The notes beneath the pieces were generated by a model. That model saw only the letters and a program-made list of their open reading frames with translations. It was not told where the DNA came from and did not search any database. Shown piece after piece: positions 9,124 through 18,317 of a stretch of DNA of 64,000 bases. The stretch is from Fictibacillus halophilus (GTDB lineage Bacteria; Bacillota; Bacilli; Bacillales; Fictibacillaceae), in NCBI RefSeq assembly GCF_016401385.1, contig NZ_JAEACF010000001.1, forward strand, positions 1 to 64,000, given 5' to 3'. Position numbers and translations under genes: made by a program. Positions within the stretch are counted from its first letter, which is position 1; each line of letters begins with the position of its first letter.

Positions 9124-10269
9124 GTGACAAGTGCCCAGTTGAAGGAAGAGATTGTTGCATATAGTAAAGAAATCGGAATCGACAAAATTGGTTTTGCACA
9201 TGCTGATGTATTTGCTGAGCTCAAAGAACGTCTCCGATTACAGCAAGACCTTAACTATCAATCAGGATTTGAAGAAAGTGATATAGAAAAGAGAACAGAG
9301 CCAAGTCGGCTCTTGTCGGGAGCTTCCAGTATTATTTCAATCGCTCTTGCATATCCCTCCAAGATGAAAGATGCTCCGAGAAGTGTTCGAGGAGAGCGCA
9401 GAGGAATTTTTTGCAGAGCATCATGGGGTAAAGATTACCACCATATATTAAGAGAAAAGCTCTCATTACTGGAAGCTTTTATTATAGAAAAAGTTCCAGA
9501 TGCCACTGTGAAATCAATGGTAGACACAGGTGAACTTTCTGATCGTGCTGTTGCTGAAAGGGCTGGGATTGGATGGAGTGCCAAAAACTGTGCCATCATG
9601 TCACCGGAGTTTGGTTCTTACATGTATCTCGGTGAAATGATCACAAACATTGCGTTTCCTGCAGACACACCAATGGAAGATCAGTGCGGTTCATGCAACA
9701 AATGTGTCGATGCATGTCCGACTAATGCTCTTGTACAGGGAGGACAGCTTGATTCGTCAAAATGTATCGCCTTTTTAACACAAACGAAAGGATTTTTGCC
9801 TGATCAGTATAGAGATAAGCTCGGTAACCGTTTATATGGTTGTGATACGTGTCAGACCGTTTGTCCTGAAAATAAGGGAAAAGATTTTCATCATCATGTG
9901 GAAATGGAACCTGACCCAGAGATTGCAAAACCCCTCTTAAAGCCATTGTTGTCGATGAGCAATAGAGAGTTCAAAGAGAAATTCGGCCATGTTTCTGGTA
10001 GCTGGAGAGGGAAAAAGCCTATTCAGCGAAATGCGATTATCGCTTTAGCTCATTTTAAAGATGAAACAGCTATTCCAGATTTAGTAACGGTACTCCATAA
10101 TGACCCACGACCCGTTATAAGAGGAACTGCGGCATGGGCCATAGGTAAGATTGGCGGGATAAATGCGGAATTGGAACTATTATCTGCAAAAGAGCGTGAA
10201 AAAGACGATTTGGTCACGTTAGAGATTGAAAAAGGACTGAAAATGGTTCGAAATCAAGAAATTTCGTAA
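9124..10269 (+). CDS. queG: epoxyqueuosine reductase QueG
   Basis: A cobalamin-dependent enzyme that reduces epoxyqueuosine to queuosine at tRNA position 34, in the cytosol. The 381 residues contain two ferredoxin-type 4Fe-4S motifs, CGSCNKCVDACPTNAL and GCDTCQTVCPENK, and a C-terminal HEAT-repeat segment (AIPDLVTVLHNDPRPVIRGTA). The GTG start follows AAGGAGGG at 7 bases and gives the N-terminus typical of YhbA. Same place in order as B. subtilis yhbA, followed by yhbB and trmL; ogt is inserted between. Confidence 0.95.
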   Translation: MTSAQLKEEIVAYSKEIGIDKIGFAHADVFAELKERLRLQQDLNYQSGFEESDIEKRTEPSRLLSGASSIISIALAYPSKMKDAPRSVRGERRGIFCRASWGKDYHHILREKLSLLEAFIIEKVPDATVKSMVDTGELSDRAVAERAGIGWSAKNCAIMSPEFGSYMYLGEMITNIAFPADTPMEDQCGSCNKCVDACPTNALVQGGQLDSSKCIAFLTQTKGFLPDQYRDKLGNRLYGCDTCQTVCPENKGKDFHHHVEMEPDPEIAKPLLKPLLSMSNREFKEKFGHVSGSWRGKKPIQRNAIIALAHFKDETAIPDLVTVLHNDPRPVIRGTAAWAIGKIGGINAELELLSAKEREKDDLVTLEIEKGLKMVRNQEIS

Positions 10270-10328
10270 TCGCAAATGTTTGGAGTGTCCGATATAGTAA
10301 GGTCAAGTAATGAAAAGAAGGGATAATT

Positions 10329-10865
10329 ATGTGTCAGATTAAAACGTTACTCTATTACGAAGAAATGGAAAGCGTAATCGGACCGTTAACAATCATTGCA
10401 ACGGAGAACGGAATCTGCCGTCTCGATTTTGGTTCAATGGAGGATAACCTTCCAACTTTACGTTCATGGATGGCGAAACATTTTATTAAAGGAGAACTTA
10501 TACACTCTCCAGAACGATTGGACGATGCCGTTCAACAACTACACGCTTACTTTGCAGGCAACCTGCATGAATTTAGCGTGAACTATGATTTATTTGGTAC
10601 CGCTTTTCAAAAAAAGGTATGGAACCAGCTAACGAGTATTCCTTATGGCGTAACTTGTTCGTATAAGGAAGTGGCTCAAGGCATTGGTGCACCAAAAGCC
10701 GTTCGAGCTGTAGGCAGCGCGAACAACCAAAATCCCGTACCTGTTTTTATTCCATGTCACCGAGTGATTGGAAGTAATGGAGCACTTGTAGGCTATGGCG
10801 GGGGATTAGATAAAAAAGAAATATTGTTATCGATCGAACAGAATAGCTGCAAGAAGACATCCTAG
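10329..10865 (+). CDS. ogt: methylated-DNA--protein-cysteine methyltransferase
   Basis: A suicide repair enzyme that takes the methyl group from O6-methylguanine in DNA. The 178 residues show the active-site motif IPCHRVIG and the helix-turn-helix-like DNA-binding region (FQKKVWNQLTSIPYGVT...SYKEVA). Length and layout fit Ogt/AdaB. It lies 59 bases after queG and ends at a terminator, so it may share the queG transcript. There is no Ada regulatory domain. Confidence 0.93.
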   Translation: MCQIKTLLYYEEMESVIGPLTIIATENGICRLDFGSMEDNLPTLRSWMAKHFIKGELIHSPERLDDAVQQLHAYFAGNLHEFSVNYDLFGTAFQKKVWNQLTSIPYGVTCSYKEVAQGIGAPKAVRAVGSANNQNPVPVFIPCHRVIGSNGALVGYGGGLDKKEILLSIEQNSCKKTS

Positions 10866-10866
10866 A

Positions 10867-10890
10867 GAGCCCTTAAAGGGTTCTTTTTTT
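10867..10890 (+). terminator. terminator after ogt
   Basis: Stem GAGCCCTT / AAGGGTTC followed by eight T. Confidence 0.8.
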
Positions 10891-10933
10891 TGATATCTCA
10901 CTCATATGTTAGTAGAAGCAGGAGGGATGTCTG

Positions 10934-11815
10934 ATGTGGATGGAAACACTTAAAGCTTATATCCAAAACCAATCTCAATGGATGATACATGCAGATGCAG
11001 ACGGAAGAGGCTTCTTTTTAAGAGAAGAACAAGAGAGTTTTATTCGAAAAAAACAAATGTATACCGATAGAAATGCATTTATCGTGAACAATCAAACGAA
11101 CGGAAGCGTATTACGAACGACTGAGTCCGAAGATAAGGTTCAAGTGGATTATTTGGTGCATTATAGTTTCTTGATCAAACACGGGTTTGATTTTTATGTG
11201 GAAGAGATCTCTCAAGAGCGACGTGCTACTTTTCAAGACGGTGATATGAAAAGCGATGAACCTGTGAATGTGGAAGGAAACTACAGAGAACTTCCAAAGA
11301 TTGAGCGGGAGAACGAGTCGATCGCACCAACGAAGGGCGGTTATGATAGACTTGCTGCTGTACGTTATGCAGAGAGATGGTGGAATACATTTAATCCTGC
11401 TTATAAATCTTTTGAGAATGATTGCACGAACTATATTTCTCAAAGTCTTCATGCAGGTGGCATTCCGATGACTTCTCAATCTATTAAATCGAAGGGCTGG
11501 TGGATGCGAAATAACTCTTGGAGCTATAGCTGGTCGGTAGCAAATGCGATGAGATGGTATTTGAGCGGCTCTAAATCAAGTCTCCAGGCGCAAGAGAAAT
11601 CTGCGGCACACCTGTTATTGCCGGGAGATGTGATCTGCTATGACTTTGATGGAGATGGTCACTATCAGCATACGACGATTGTGGTCGCAAAGGATCCTTC
11701 AGGAGAACCACTCGTAAATGCCCATACAACAAACAGCAGAATGAGATATTGGGGTTATGAGGATTCTACTGCGTACACAAAGCGCATTCAATATAAATTT
11801 TTTCATATTCTTTAA
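10934..11815 (+). CDS. yhbB: amidase-domain protein YhbB
   Basis: A 293-residue protein with a C-terminal putative amidase domain (Amidase_6 type, CHAP/NlpC-like fold). Seen are the catalytic-type Cys in FENDCTNYISQSLHAGG, GDVICYDFDGDGHYQHTTIV with the His, and a late Asn/His segment NAHTTNSRMRYWG. The N-terminal half is poorly conserved. There is no signal peptide, so the site of action is unclear; in B. subtilis the gene belongs to a sporulation-era cluster. The start follows AGGAGGGA. Position between queG and trmL matches B. subtilis yhbA-yhbB-cspR. Confidence 0.85.
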   Translation: MWMETLKAYIQNQSQWMIHADADGRGFFLREEQESFIRKKQMYTDRNAFIVNNQTNGSVLRTTESEDKVQVDYLVHYSFLIKHGFDFYVEEISQERRATFQDGDMKSDEPVNVEGNYRELPKIERENESIAPTKGGYDRLAAVRYAERWWNTFNPAYKSFENDCTNYISQSLHAGGIPMTSQSIKSKGWWMRNNSWSYSWSVANAMRWYLSGSKSSLQAQEKSAAHLLLPGDVICYDFDGDGHYQHTTIVVAKDPSGEPLVNAHTTNSRMRYWGYEDSTAYTKRIQYKFFHIL

Positions 11816-11900
11816 GAAGAAGCTTACCTTCAGAGAGTGATATTCCAAAAAAAGTGCTATAATAAGTACTTGTTGGAATATTGTTTTTGAGGTGAGCTTT

Positions 11901-12374
11901 TTGGCTATACATGTCGTTTTATTTGAACCGTTAATTCCTGCGAACACAGGAAACATCGCACGTACGTGTGCAGGAACAGGTGCACATCTGCATCTCATTC
12001 ATCCACTTGGATTTTCTTTAGAAGACAAATATTTAAAGCGTGCTGGCCTTGATTATTGGGAGCATGTAAAATTGTCTCATCATGATTCTTTGGATGCTTT
12101 TTATAACGAATACCCAGATGGGGAATTTTACTATATCACCAAGTTCGGTGAACAGACGTACTCGAATTTTGATTACTCTGATTCAGAGAAGGATGTTTTC
12201 TTTGTTTTTGGAAAAGAAACGAAGGGACTTCCGCGTGAAGTGATTGATGCGAACATGGAGAGATGCCTGCGCATTCCGATGAATGAACACATTCGTTCAT
12301 TGAACCTATCGAATACGGCAGCAATCTTGATCTATGAAGCACTGCGTCAGCAGAGTTTCGGAGAGTTGAAATAA
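11901..12374 (+). CDS. trmL: tRNA (cytidine(34)-2'-O)-methyltransferase TrmL
   Basis: A SPOUT-class enzyme that methylates the ribose of wobble C/U34 in tRNA-Leu. The 157 residues show IPANTGNIARTCAGTG near the N-terminus, FVFGKETKGLP and the trefoil-knot motif IPMNEHIRSLNLSNTAAI at the C-terminus. I take TTG (leu codon before AIHVV) as start because GAGGTGAGC lies at proper spacing; an in-frame GTG nine bases earlier overlaps that ribosome site. Known as cspR/yhbC in B. subtilis. Confidence 0.94.
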   Translation: MAIHVVLFEPLIPANTGNIARTCAGTGAHLHLIHPLGFSLEDKYLKRAGLDYWEHVKLSHHDSLDAFYNEYPDGEFYYITKFGEQTYSNFDYSDSEKDVFFVFGKETKGLPREVIDANMERCLRIPMNEHIRSLNLSNTAAILIYEALRQQSFGELK

Positions 12375-12389
12375 AATAAGCAAAAATAA

Positions 12390-12422
12390 AAAAACGTCCT
12401 GATTGAAAAGGGACGTTTTTAC
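12390..12422 (+). terminator. terminator after trmL
   Basis: Stem AAAAACGTCC / GGGACGTTTTT with a loop of about 10 nt. Confidence 0.85.
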
Positions 12423-12439
12423 TTCCATTTGTATATGGA

Positions 12440-12529
12440 TTAGTTTTTTCCAGGACGATCGTTATAGCCTGCTGTAAAGATGGCAGTCAGGAAGGCGAGC
12501 ATCACGAGTAGGATGAGGATAAAATCCAT
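12440..12529 (-). CDS. 29-residue membrane microprotein
   Basis: A very short frame reads MDFILILLVMLAFLTAIFTA followed by GYNDRPGKN. It is one TM helix with a polar, basic C-terminal tail. The ATG is preceded by AAAGGAGG at 8 bases, one of the best ribosome sites in the window, which makes chance unlikely. Function is unknown; the form resembles small membrane bioenergetics or sporulation microproteins of Bacillus. It lies between trmL and the YufK-like gene, on the opposite strand. Confidence 0.7.
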   Translation of the reverse strand: MDFILILLVMLAFLTAIFTAGYNDRPGKN

Positions 12530-12656
12530 TTGAACTCCTCCTTTGAAAGTAATATTATTCTTTCCAGTATCTTTTCTCATTATAAATGAAAACGGTTTTC
12601 ATGGGAATGTATTTCTGCTGAAATTTAACAATTTGAGGGGATTCGTGCAAGCATAG

Positions 12657-13214
12657 ATGAAGAAAAACGTATATATGACAGGGTATCTTCCCTTGTTTTC
12701 TATTATTCTGTTCAGTTCAGGGTTCGCCATTTACTTTGAAAGACTCTTCATCGATAAACTTACATACTTTGGTGTTTATCAGGGGATGCAAGAATTATTT
12801 GAAGATCATGTGATTCACTTATCGATAGGCTTTTGTTTGTTTCTGCTGTTCTTTATGATATTTGCAGCTCTAAAGCTGCTTTCTGACACATTAACGCACC
12901 TCAGTCTGTTCTTTTTCTCAAAAGATACAGAAGGGACATTGCTTCAGCAAGGAAAAGGCGGTAGCTGGTACTTTTTTGTTGGTGGTATGCTTGCGATCTT
13001 GCTGAACCATTCCGTGTTGCTGATAGGTGTTGTGTTCATGGTTTCATCTCTTTTGTACTTTTTTCAATTCTTATTGCGGATCAGCTCGAGTTTATCAACC
13101 ATAGGTATCATGGGAATGGTATTTCTACATTTATTCTTTTGGACAGGCTTCGGCTTGCTTGTAGTCTATACGGTGATGCGTTTGTATAATGCGTTTGTGG
13201 CAGCTATTACTTAG
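12657..13214 (+). CDS. YufK-like (DUF5366) four-helix membrane protein
   Basis: A 185-residue integral membrane protein with four predicted TM helices (about 10-28, 53-75, 105-135, 155-180). The N-terminus MKKNVYMTGYLPLFSIILFSSGFA resembles B. subtilis YufK/DUF5366, a family of unknown function and similar length. The ribosome site is weak (GAGGGG 18 bases upstream), so the exact start is less sure. The gene is monocistronic, with repeat DNA directly downstream. Confidence 0.6.
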   Translation: MKKNVYMTGYLPLFSIILFSSGFAIYFERLFIDKLTYFGVYQGMQELFEDHVIHLSIGFCLFLLFFMIFAALKLLSDTLTHLSLFFFSKDTEGTLLQQGKGGSWYFFVGGMLAILLNHSVLLIGVVFMVSSLLYFFQFLLRISSSLSTIGIMGMVFLHLFFWTGFGLLVVYTVMRLYNAFVAAIT

Positions 13215-13231
13215 AGATCTATCTATAGACT

Positions 13232-13336
13232 GGCGGGAATATCATAAAAACTCGCAGGAATATTTCAATCATTTACGGGATTATCTCAAAATCTCGCGGG
13301 ATTAATATGAAATATCGCGGAATTATCCTAAATATT
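13232..13336. repeat. array 2 of degenerate 21-nt tandem repeats (5 units)
   Basis: Five consecutive 21-nt units, for example CGCAGGAATATTTCAATCATT, TACGGGATTATCTCAAAATCT, CGCGGGATTAATATGAAATAT. Consensus is about CGCGGGATTATCNNAAAATNT. The reverse complement (ATTCCCGCGAGTTTT) matches the motif of the arrays at 8223 and 55446. It lies between two convergent genes. Confidence 0.85.
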
Positions 13337-13354
13337 CGTATACAAGTACCAGCT

Positions 13355-13389
13355 AAAAACCCTGCCACTATTGTAGTGACAGGGTTCTT
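13355..13389. terminator. bidirectional terminator between YufK-like and PBP genes
   Basis: Stem AACCCTGCCACTA / TAGTGACAGGGTT with a TTG loop; A-rich on the left and T-rich on the right, so it can serve both strands. Confidence 0.8.
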
Positions 13390-13391
13390 TC

Positions 13392-15230
13392 TCATTTTTG
13401 GTGTGCTTTTCTCATTATATCTCGCCATATCATGACTTCTGGAGACGCACTCTCAATAGAATGAAGACTGCTTGGTTTATCACGACCCACCCAAACGCCT
13501 GCGGTATAACGATCAGTCAGTCCGATAAACCAAAGATCGCGGGCATCGTTTGTCGTTCCAGTCTTTCCGCCAATATACGTTGATCCCGCGAACCGAGCAT
13601 CCCTTGCCGTTCCTGAGGTCGTTACGGCCGCAAGCATCTCACGCATCACGCTATTTGTTTTCCCACTCCATACTGAAACAGGTTCCTCTTTCCAAGCATA
13701 TAACACCTTTCCGTTCTTATCTTTTACAGAAGTTATCAACCTAGGTTTTACAAATGTTCCACCAGAACTAAAAGCAGTATACGCACTGGTTAGTTCAAGC
13801 GGAGAAAAGCCCTTTGAAAATCCGCCGAGCGCACTTGCAAGTTGATGGTCTTCTTTCGTTACAGATGAAAATCCAAAGTGCTGTAAGTAAGAAAACGCCT
13901 TATTTACTCCTGTTCTCCTTAGTGCTCTGACTGCTGCGGTGTTAATTGAACTCGCCATCGCTTTTTTTAAGGAGACTGTACCGTAAGAAGCTCCACCATA
14001 GTTGTTTGGACAATAGTTACCTTCACAAATACTTGCTGCAGAAATGAGCGAGTGTGGTTTTGCGCCGTACACATCTACATAGGGACCATAGACGAGTAGT
14101 GGTTTTATTGAAGAACCCGGCTGTCTTTTCGCTTGGTGGGCACGGTTAAATTCTTCTAAACCAACATTCTTTCCGCCAACCATAGAGACGATCTCTTTTG
14201 AAACATGATCAACAATAACGACAGATCCTTCCACATCGTTATAGGGCAACCGATTATTCAAAGCACGCACTGCTTCTTTTTGTAGCTCAGGATCTAATGC
14301 AGTCTCAACGACAACACCGCTTTTAAATAGCTGATCTCTCTTTAGCAGAAGCTCTTCTGCAGTCAGTCCTTTATTAGCGGGAGCGGTCGCTATTAAACTT
14401 AGAAGTTCCTCTTTTATGTAACCCACAATTTCAGGATAAGGGACGACAGGCTGTGAAACGCTTAATGTAATCTTTTGTTTAAGTGATGCTTCATAAGCAG
14501 CCTCGTTTATGTATCCTTGCTCCTTCATCTTCAATAAAATCCACTTTTGCCGTTTCATCGTGTTTTCAAGCTGTGTTAGAGGGTCATACAGCATTGGATT
14601 GTTTGGAATGGCCGCGAGCAGTGCTGTTTCAGCTACAGAAAGTTCACCAACCGGCTTGCTGAAGTAAAATCGACTAGCCTTTTCAATTCCATAGACACCA
14701 TTTTGAAAATAAATCGAGTTGATATAAAGCTCTAAGATTTTCTCTTTGGATAATTGTTGCTCGATTCTGTAAGAGATTAATAGCTCTTTTAATTTTCGGT
14801 CATATGTACGTTCGTGTGTTAGGAATAGGTTGCGTGCCAGCTGCTGTGTGATCGTACTGCCACCTTGCTGAACAGATCCTGCTGATGAATTTGTAATAAA
14901 AGCTCGGGCGATCGCTTTTCCATCGACCCCATGATGCTGTATGAAACCTTGATCTTCTGTTGCGATAAAAGCTTTGCGCACATGTTCTGGTATTTTGCTG
15001 TATTCCAGATAAACACGGCTCTCATTGCTCTTGAACTCATAAAGAAGATCTCCGTTTCGATCAAGGAGGCGACTGTTTTCATCTAGTTTCATATTCTCCA
15101 GTTGAGCAAGAGAAGAAATCGCTTTTTGAAAAGGAATATAGTTTTCATGTTCATTTCTTAAACCCATAAATGAAAAGAACACGATGCAGAGCATGAAGAG
15201 CACTGTTAGAAGGCCAAGCTTTTGATTCAT
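13392..15230 (-). CDS. class A penicillin-binding protein (transglycosylase/transpeptidase)
   Basis: A bifunctional peptidoglycan synthase anchored by one N-terminal helix (about 7-23). The GT51 transglycosylase domain (about 50-220) shows ATEDQGFIQHHGVDG, GGSTITQQLARNLFL and the helix ending KILELYINSIYF. The transpeptidase domain (about 320-590) shows SSIK (Ser nucleophile) in RQPGSSIKPLLVY, the SIN triad in MASSINTAAV and KTG in IGGKTGTTNDARD. At 612 residues it is shorter than PbpF/PbpG (about 690-715), lacking a long tail. In B. subtilis such paralogues act in spore-wall synthesis. The upstream site CGGAGAAA fits the start. Confidence 0.93.
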   Translation of the reverse strand: MNQKLGLLTVLFMLCIVFFSFMGLRNEHENYIPFQKAISSLAQLENMKLDENSRLLDRNGDLLYEFKSNESRVYLEYSKIPEHVRKAFIATEDQGFIQHHGVDGKAIARAFITNSSAGSVQQGGSTITQQLARNLFLTHERTYDRKLKELLISYRIEQQLSKEKILELYINSIYFQNGVYGIEKASRFYFSKPVGELSVAETALLAAIPNNPMLYDPLTQLENTMKRQKWILLKMKEQGYINEAAYEASLKQKITLSVSQPVVPYPEIVGYIKEELLSLIATAPANKGLTAEELLLKRDQLFKSGVVVETALDPELQKEAVRALNNRLPYNDVEGSVVIVDHVSKEIVSMVGGKNVGLEEFNRAHQAKRQPGSSIKPLLVYGPYVDVYGAKPHSLISAASICEGNYCPNNYGGASYGTVSLKKAMASSINTAAVRALRRTGVNKAFSYLQHFGFSSVTKEDHQLASALGGFSKGFSPLELTSAYTAFSSGGTFVKPRLITSVKDKNGKVLYAWKEEPVSVWSGKTNSVMREMLAAVTTSGTARDARFAGSTYIGGKTGTTNDARDLWFIGLTDRYTAGVWVGRDKPSSLHSIESASPEVMIWRDIMRKAHQK

Positions 15231-15329
15231 AACGCTTTCTCCGTTTCAAAACTTAATGATAAACATATTTTACCATGGTTATGCAAATGGGAATTCCAAC
15301 TTTTTTAAATAAAAATCGCTATACAAACA

Positions 15330-15358
15330 GAATGATTACGGACATCCCCGCATAGAGT
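15330..15358 (+). promoter_or_regulatory. candidate sigma-E promoter upstream of prkA
   Basis: GAATGAT, 14 bases, then CATAGAGT resembles the sigma-E pattern (KMATATT-N14-CATACANT) at 5 of 7 and 6 of 8 positions. B. subtilis prkA is under sigma-E, which supports the idea. By-eye match only. Confidence 0.4.
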
Positions 15359-15400
15359 AGATTAACACTTGATGGAGCCAATACAATCAAGGAGGTACTC

Positions 15401-17296
15401 ATGGATATTTTATCGAGAATCCAACTGCATCGTGAAGAAGAACAGCGTTTAGCCTGGGAAGGTACCTTCGCTGAATACCTTGATATTTTACGAGATCGGC
15501 CATTTGTTGCCCAGTCTGCGCATTCAAGAGTATACAACATGATCAAAGATGCTGGCATTTCAGAAAAAAATGGTCAAAAGGTGTATCATTTTTTCAGCGA
15601 TCAGATTTTTGGATTAGAAGAATCAATCGAAAGACTTGTTGAAGAGTATTTTCATCCTGCCGCTAAACGCCTTGATGTTCGTAAACGTATCTTATTGTTG
15701 ATGGGACCAGTATCCGGTGGTAAATCCACTTTAGTTACAATGCTTAAAAGAGGATTAGAGCAATACACAAAAACACCTGCGGGAGCGGTCTATGCGATTA
15801 AAGGCTGTCCGATGCATGAAGATCCGTTACATCTTATTCCACAGCACTTAAGAAAAGAGTTCTTCAATGATTACGGCATTCGAGTGGAGGGAAGTTTATC
15901 TCCACTTAATACGATGAGGCTTGAACACGAATATGACAACCGTATTGAAGATGTTATGGTAGAGCGTGTTTTCTTCTCAGAAGATAAGCGAACAGGGATT
16001 GGTACGTTCAGTCCATCTGATCCTAAGTCACAGGATATCGCTGATTTAACCGGAAGTATCGACTTCTCCACGATTGCAGAGTACGGATCAGAATCAGATC
16101 CGCGTGCCTATCGCTTTGATGGTGAGCTGAACAAGGCTAACCGAGGAATGATGGAGTTTCAGGAAATGCTGAAGTGTGATGAAAAATTCTTATGGCATCT
16201 TCTTTCTCTGACGCAAGAAGGAAACTTTAAAGCAGGAAGATTTGCACTGATCTCAGCGGACGAATTAATTGTCGCGCATACGAATGAATCAGAATACAGG
16301 TCGTTTATTGCGAATAAGAAAAACGAAGCTCTGCATTCAAGGATTATTGTGATGGGTGTTCCGTATAACTTAAAAGTTTCAGAGGAAGAAAAAATTTATG
16401 CGAAGATGATCTCAGAGAGTGATATGTCTCATGTTCATATTGCGCCGCACGCATTAAGAGTGGCTGCCACGTTCTCAGTGCTAACCCGATTGAAGGATTC
16501 TAAGAAACAAGGAATGGATCTTTTGAAGAAGATGAGGTTGTATGACGGTGAGATCGTAGAAGGTTTCAATCACGTTGATCTTGAGGAACTGAAGAAAGAG
16601 TTTGCAGATGAAGGCATGTCTGGTATCGACCCGCGTTACGTTATCAACCGAATATCATCAGCAATCATTCGCAAAGAAACACCGTCAATCAACGCGTTAG
16701 ATGTTCTGCGTTCATTAAAAGATGGGCTTGATCATCATGCATCCATATCGAAGGAAGATAAAGAGAGGTTTATTAACTTTATCTCGGCAGCTCGTAAAGA
16801 GTACGATGATATTGCGAAGAAAGAAGTTCAGAAAGCGTTCGTTTACTCGTACGAAGAGTCTGCAAAAACGCTTATGGACAATTATCTCGATAATGTTGAG
16901 GCGTATTGCAATAAGAATAAATTACGTGATCCGCTTACTGGTGAAGAGATGAGTCCAGATGAGAAGCTGATGAGATCGATTGAAGAACAGATCGGAATCT
17001 CTGAGAATGCAAAAAAAGCGTTCCGTGAAGAAATTCTGATCAGAATCTCTGCATATGCGAGAAAAGGAAAGAAATTTGACTATAATTCTCATGAGCGGTT
17101 AAGAGAAGCGATTCAAAAGAAATTATTCGCAGATCTTAAAGATGTTGTAAAGATCACTACATCATCTAAAACTCCTGATGAGTCACAACTGAAGAAGATC
17201 AATGAGGTTATTGCACGCCTTGTAGATGAACATGGCTATAATACAACTAGTGCCAACGAACTACTAAGATATGTAGGCAGTTTACTAAACCGATAA
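15401..17296 (+). CDS. prkA: serine protein kinase / AAA+ protease-like PrkA
   Basis: A 631-residue PrkA, with an AAA-like N-terminal core and a distant kinase-like C-terminal domain. It is expressed in the mother cell during B. subtilis sporulation and is the homologue of E. coli YeaG. The Walker A motif MGPVSGGKSTLV lies about residue 102-113. Length is typical. The ATG follows AAGGAGGT at 7 bases. It functions with YhbH and SpoVR in most genomes; here yhbH is 1.2 kb downstream and spoVR 16 kb away. Single-gene unit ending at a strong terminator. Confidence 0.96.
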   Translation: MDILSRIQLHREEEQRLAWEGTFAEYLDILRDRPFVAQSAHSRVYNMIKDAGISEKNGQKVYHFFSDQIFGLEESIERLVEEYFHPAAKRLDVRKRILLLMGPVSGGKSTLVTMLKRGLEQYTKTPAGAVYAIKGCPMHEDPLHLIPQHLRKEFFNDYGIRVEGSLSPLNTMRLEHEYDNRIEDVMVERVFFSEDKRTGIGTFSPSDPKSQDIADLTGSIDFSTIAEYGSESDPRAYRFDGELNKANRGMMEFQEMLKCDEKFLWHLLSLTQEGNFKAGRFALISADELIVAHTNESEYRSFIANKKNEALHSRIIVMGVPYNLKVSEEEKIYAKMISESDMSHVHIAPHALRVAATFSVLTRLKDSKKQGMDLLKKMRLYDGEIVEGFNHVDLEELKKEFADEGMSGIDPRYVINRISSAIIRKETPSINALDVLRSLKDGLDHHASISKEDKERFINFISAARKEYDDIAKKEVQKAFVYSYEESAKTLMDNYLDNVEAYCNKNKLRDPLTGEEMSPDEKLMRSIEEQIGISENAKKAFREEILIRISAYARKGKKFDYNSHERLREAIQKKLFADLKDVVKITTSSKTPDESQLKKINEVIARLVDEHGYNTTSANELLRYVGSLLNR

Positions 17297-17302
17297 ATAT
17301 GG

Positions 17303-17347
17303 CAACACACCCTGTACACGAGATAAGACTGTCAGGGTGTGTTTTTT
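17303..17347 (+). terminator. terminator after prkA
   Basis: Stem ACACACCCTG / CAGGGTGTGT with a T run. Confidence 0.9.
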
Positions 17348-17486
17348 TACAGAAATTTAGGGGAAACTAAACAAATTGCAGAGTAGAATTTACAATCGTA
17401 TTTATGTTAAAAATAATTGAACTTGTTTTTACTTACTTAAAAATGGTAAATTGATACTAATAAGCTAACTAAAGGAAGTGAGCCCG

Positions 17487-18062
17487 ATGAGCTCGACTAG
17501 AAAAGAAAGAAACGGATTAGTGGATTGGATTAAAGCAATTGGTGTTGCACTTATACTAGCAATTATTATAAAAAAGTTTTTGATTGAGCAATATGTCGTT
17601 TACGGTGAATCTATGATGCCGACCATCCAAAATGGCAATCGGCTGATTGTAAATAAGATTGGTTATGAAATTAGTCAACCAGAAAGATTTGACCTGATCG
17701 TCTTCAAGGCAAATCCTGAAGAGGATTATATTAAGCGGGTGATCGGTATTCCAGGTGACCACATTGCATACCGTGACGACAAATTGTACATCAACAACAA
17801 ACCAGTGGCAGAACCTTATTTAAAAGAATTTAAACGCTTTGCCGGGAATCGGACACTCACTGGCAACTTTACTCTTGAAGAGATTACAGGACACGATACG
17901 GTTCCTAAAGGCAAGATCTTCGTACTTGGTGACAACAGACTTCACAGTATTGATAGCCGCCATATTGGTTTTGTTGAAATGACGGATATTGTAGGCGAAG
18001 CTAATATCCGTTATTGGCCAATGGATGAATTGAAGGTTTTCAATGGTTTTAAAAAGGAATAA
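17487..18062 (+). CDS. type I signal peptidase (SipS/SipT-like)
   Basis: A membrane protease that removes signal peptides on the outer face of the membrane. The 191 residues hold one N-terminal TM helix (about 14-32), catalytic Ser42 in GESMMPT and catalytic Lys83 in DYIKRVIGIPGD, plus the conserved GDNR...DSR box near residue 150. This is the prokaryotic (P-type) Ser/Lys enzyme, not SipW. The ATG after AAAGGAAGTGAG is preferred over the GTG nine bases upstream, which overlaps the ribosome site. A small gene follows after 32 bases and may be cotranscribed. Confidence 0.94.
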   Translation: MSSTRKERNGLVDWIKAIGVALILAIIIKKFLIEQYVVYGESMMPTIQNGNRLIVNKIGYEISQPERFDLIVFKANPEEDYIKRVIGIPGDHIAYRDDKLYINNKPVAEPYLKEFKRFAGNRTLTGNFTLEEITGHDTVPKGKIFVLGDNRLHSIDSRHIGFVEMTDIVGEANIRYWPMDELKVFNGFKKE

Positions 18063-18094
18063 ATGGGGAAAATTTCAGTAAGAGGTGAATCCCT

Positions 18095-18268
18095 ATGACA
18101 AAACAAAATAAAGAACCTAAACGAAAAAACAGTTCAATGGTATCTAACTTTGAAGAAATGAAAGAACACGGAAAAGTGATGGAACACGTATCTACAAATG
18201 AACAAGTACGTAAAAGTGGTAAAACGCCAGATCCCGAGCAGCATGATAAAGAGGAATATAATAAATAA
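18095..18268 (+). CDS. 57-residue hydrophilic protein (hypothetical)
   Basis: A short, highly charged, soluble protein beginning MTKQNKEPKRKNSSMVSNFEE and ending DPEQHDKEEYNK. No family is recognised. The ribosome site AAGAGGTGA lies 5-6 bases before the ATG, and a terminator follows the stop, so the frame is bounded like a real gene. It is probably cotranscribed with the signal peptidase. The composition resembles small acid/stress or spore-related Bacillus proteins, but this is only an impression. Confidence 0.65.
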   Translation: MTKQNKEPKRKNSSMVSNFEEMKEHGKVMEHVSTNEQVRKSGKTPDPEQHDKEEYNK

Positions 18269-18279
18269 ATACAAAACGA

Positions 18280-18317
18280 GCCTTCTTTTCTTTTTTGAAA
18301 AGAGGGCTTTTTTATCG
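18280..18317 (+). terminator. terminator after the 57-aa gene
   Basis: An 11-bp stem GCCTTCTTTTC / GAAAAGAGGGC with T runs on the right. Confidence 0.85.
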
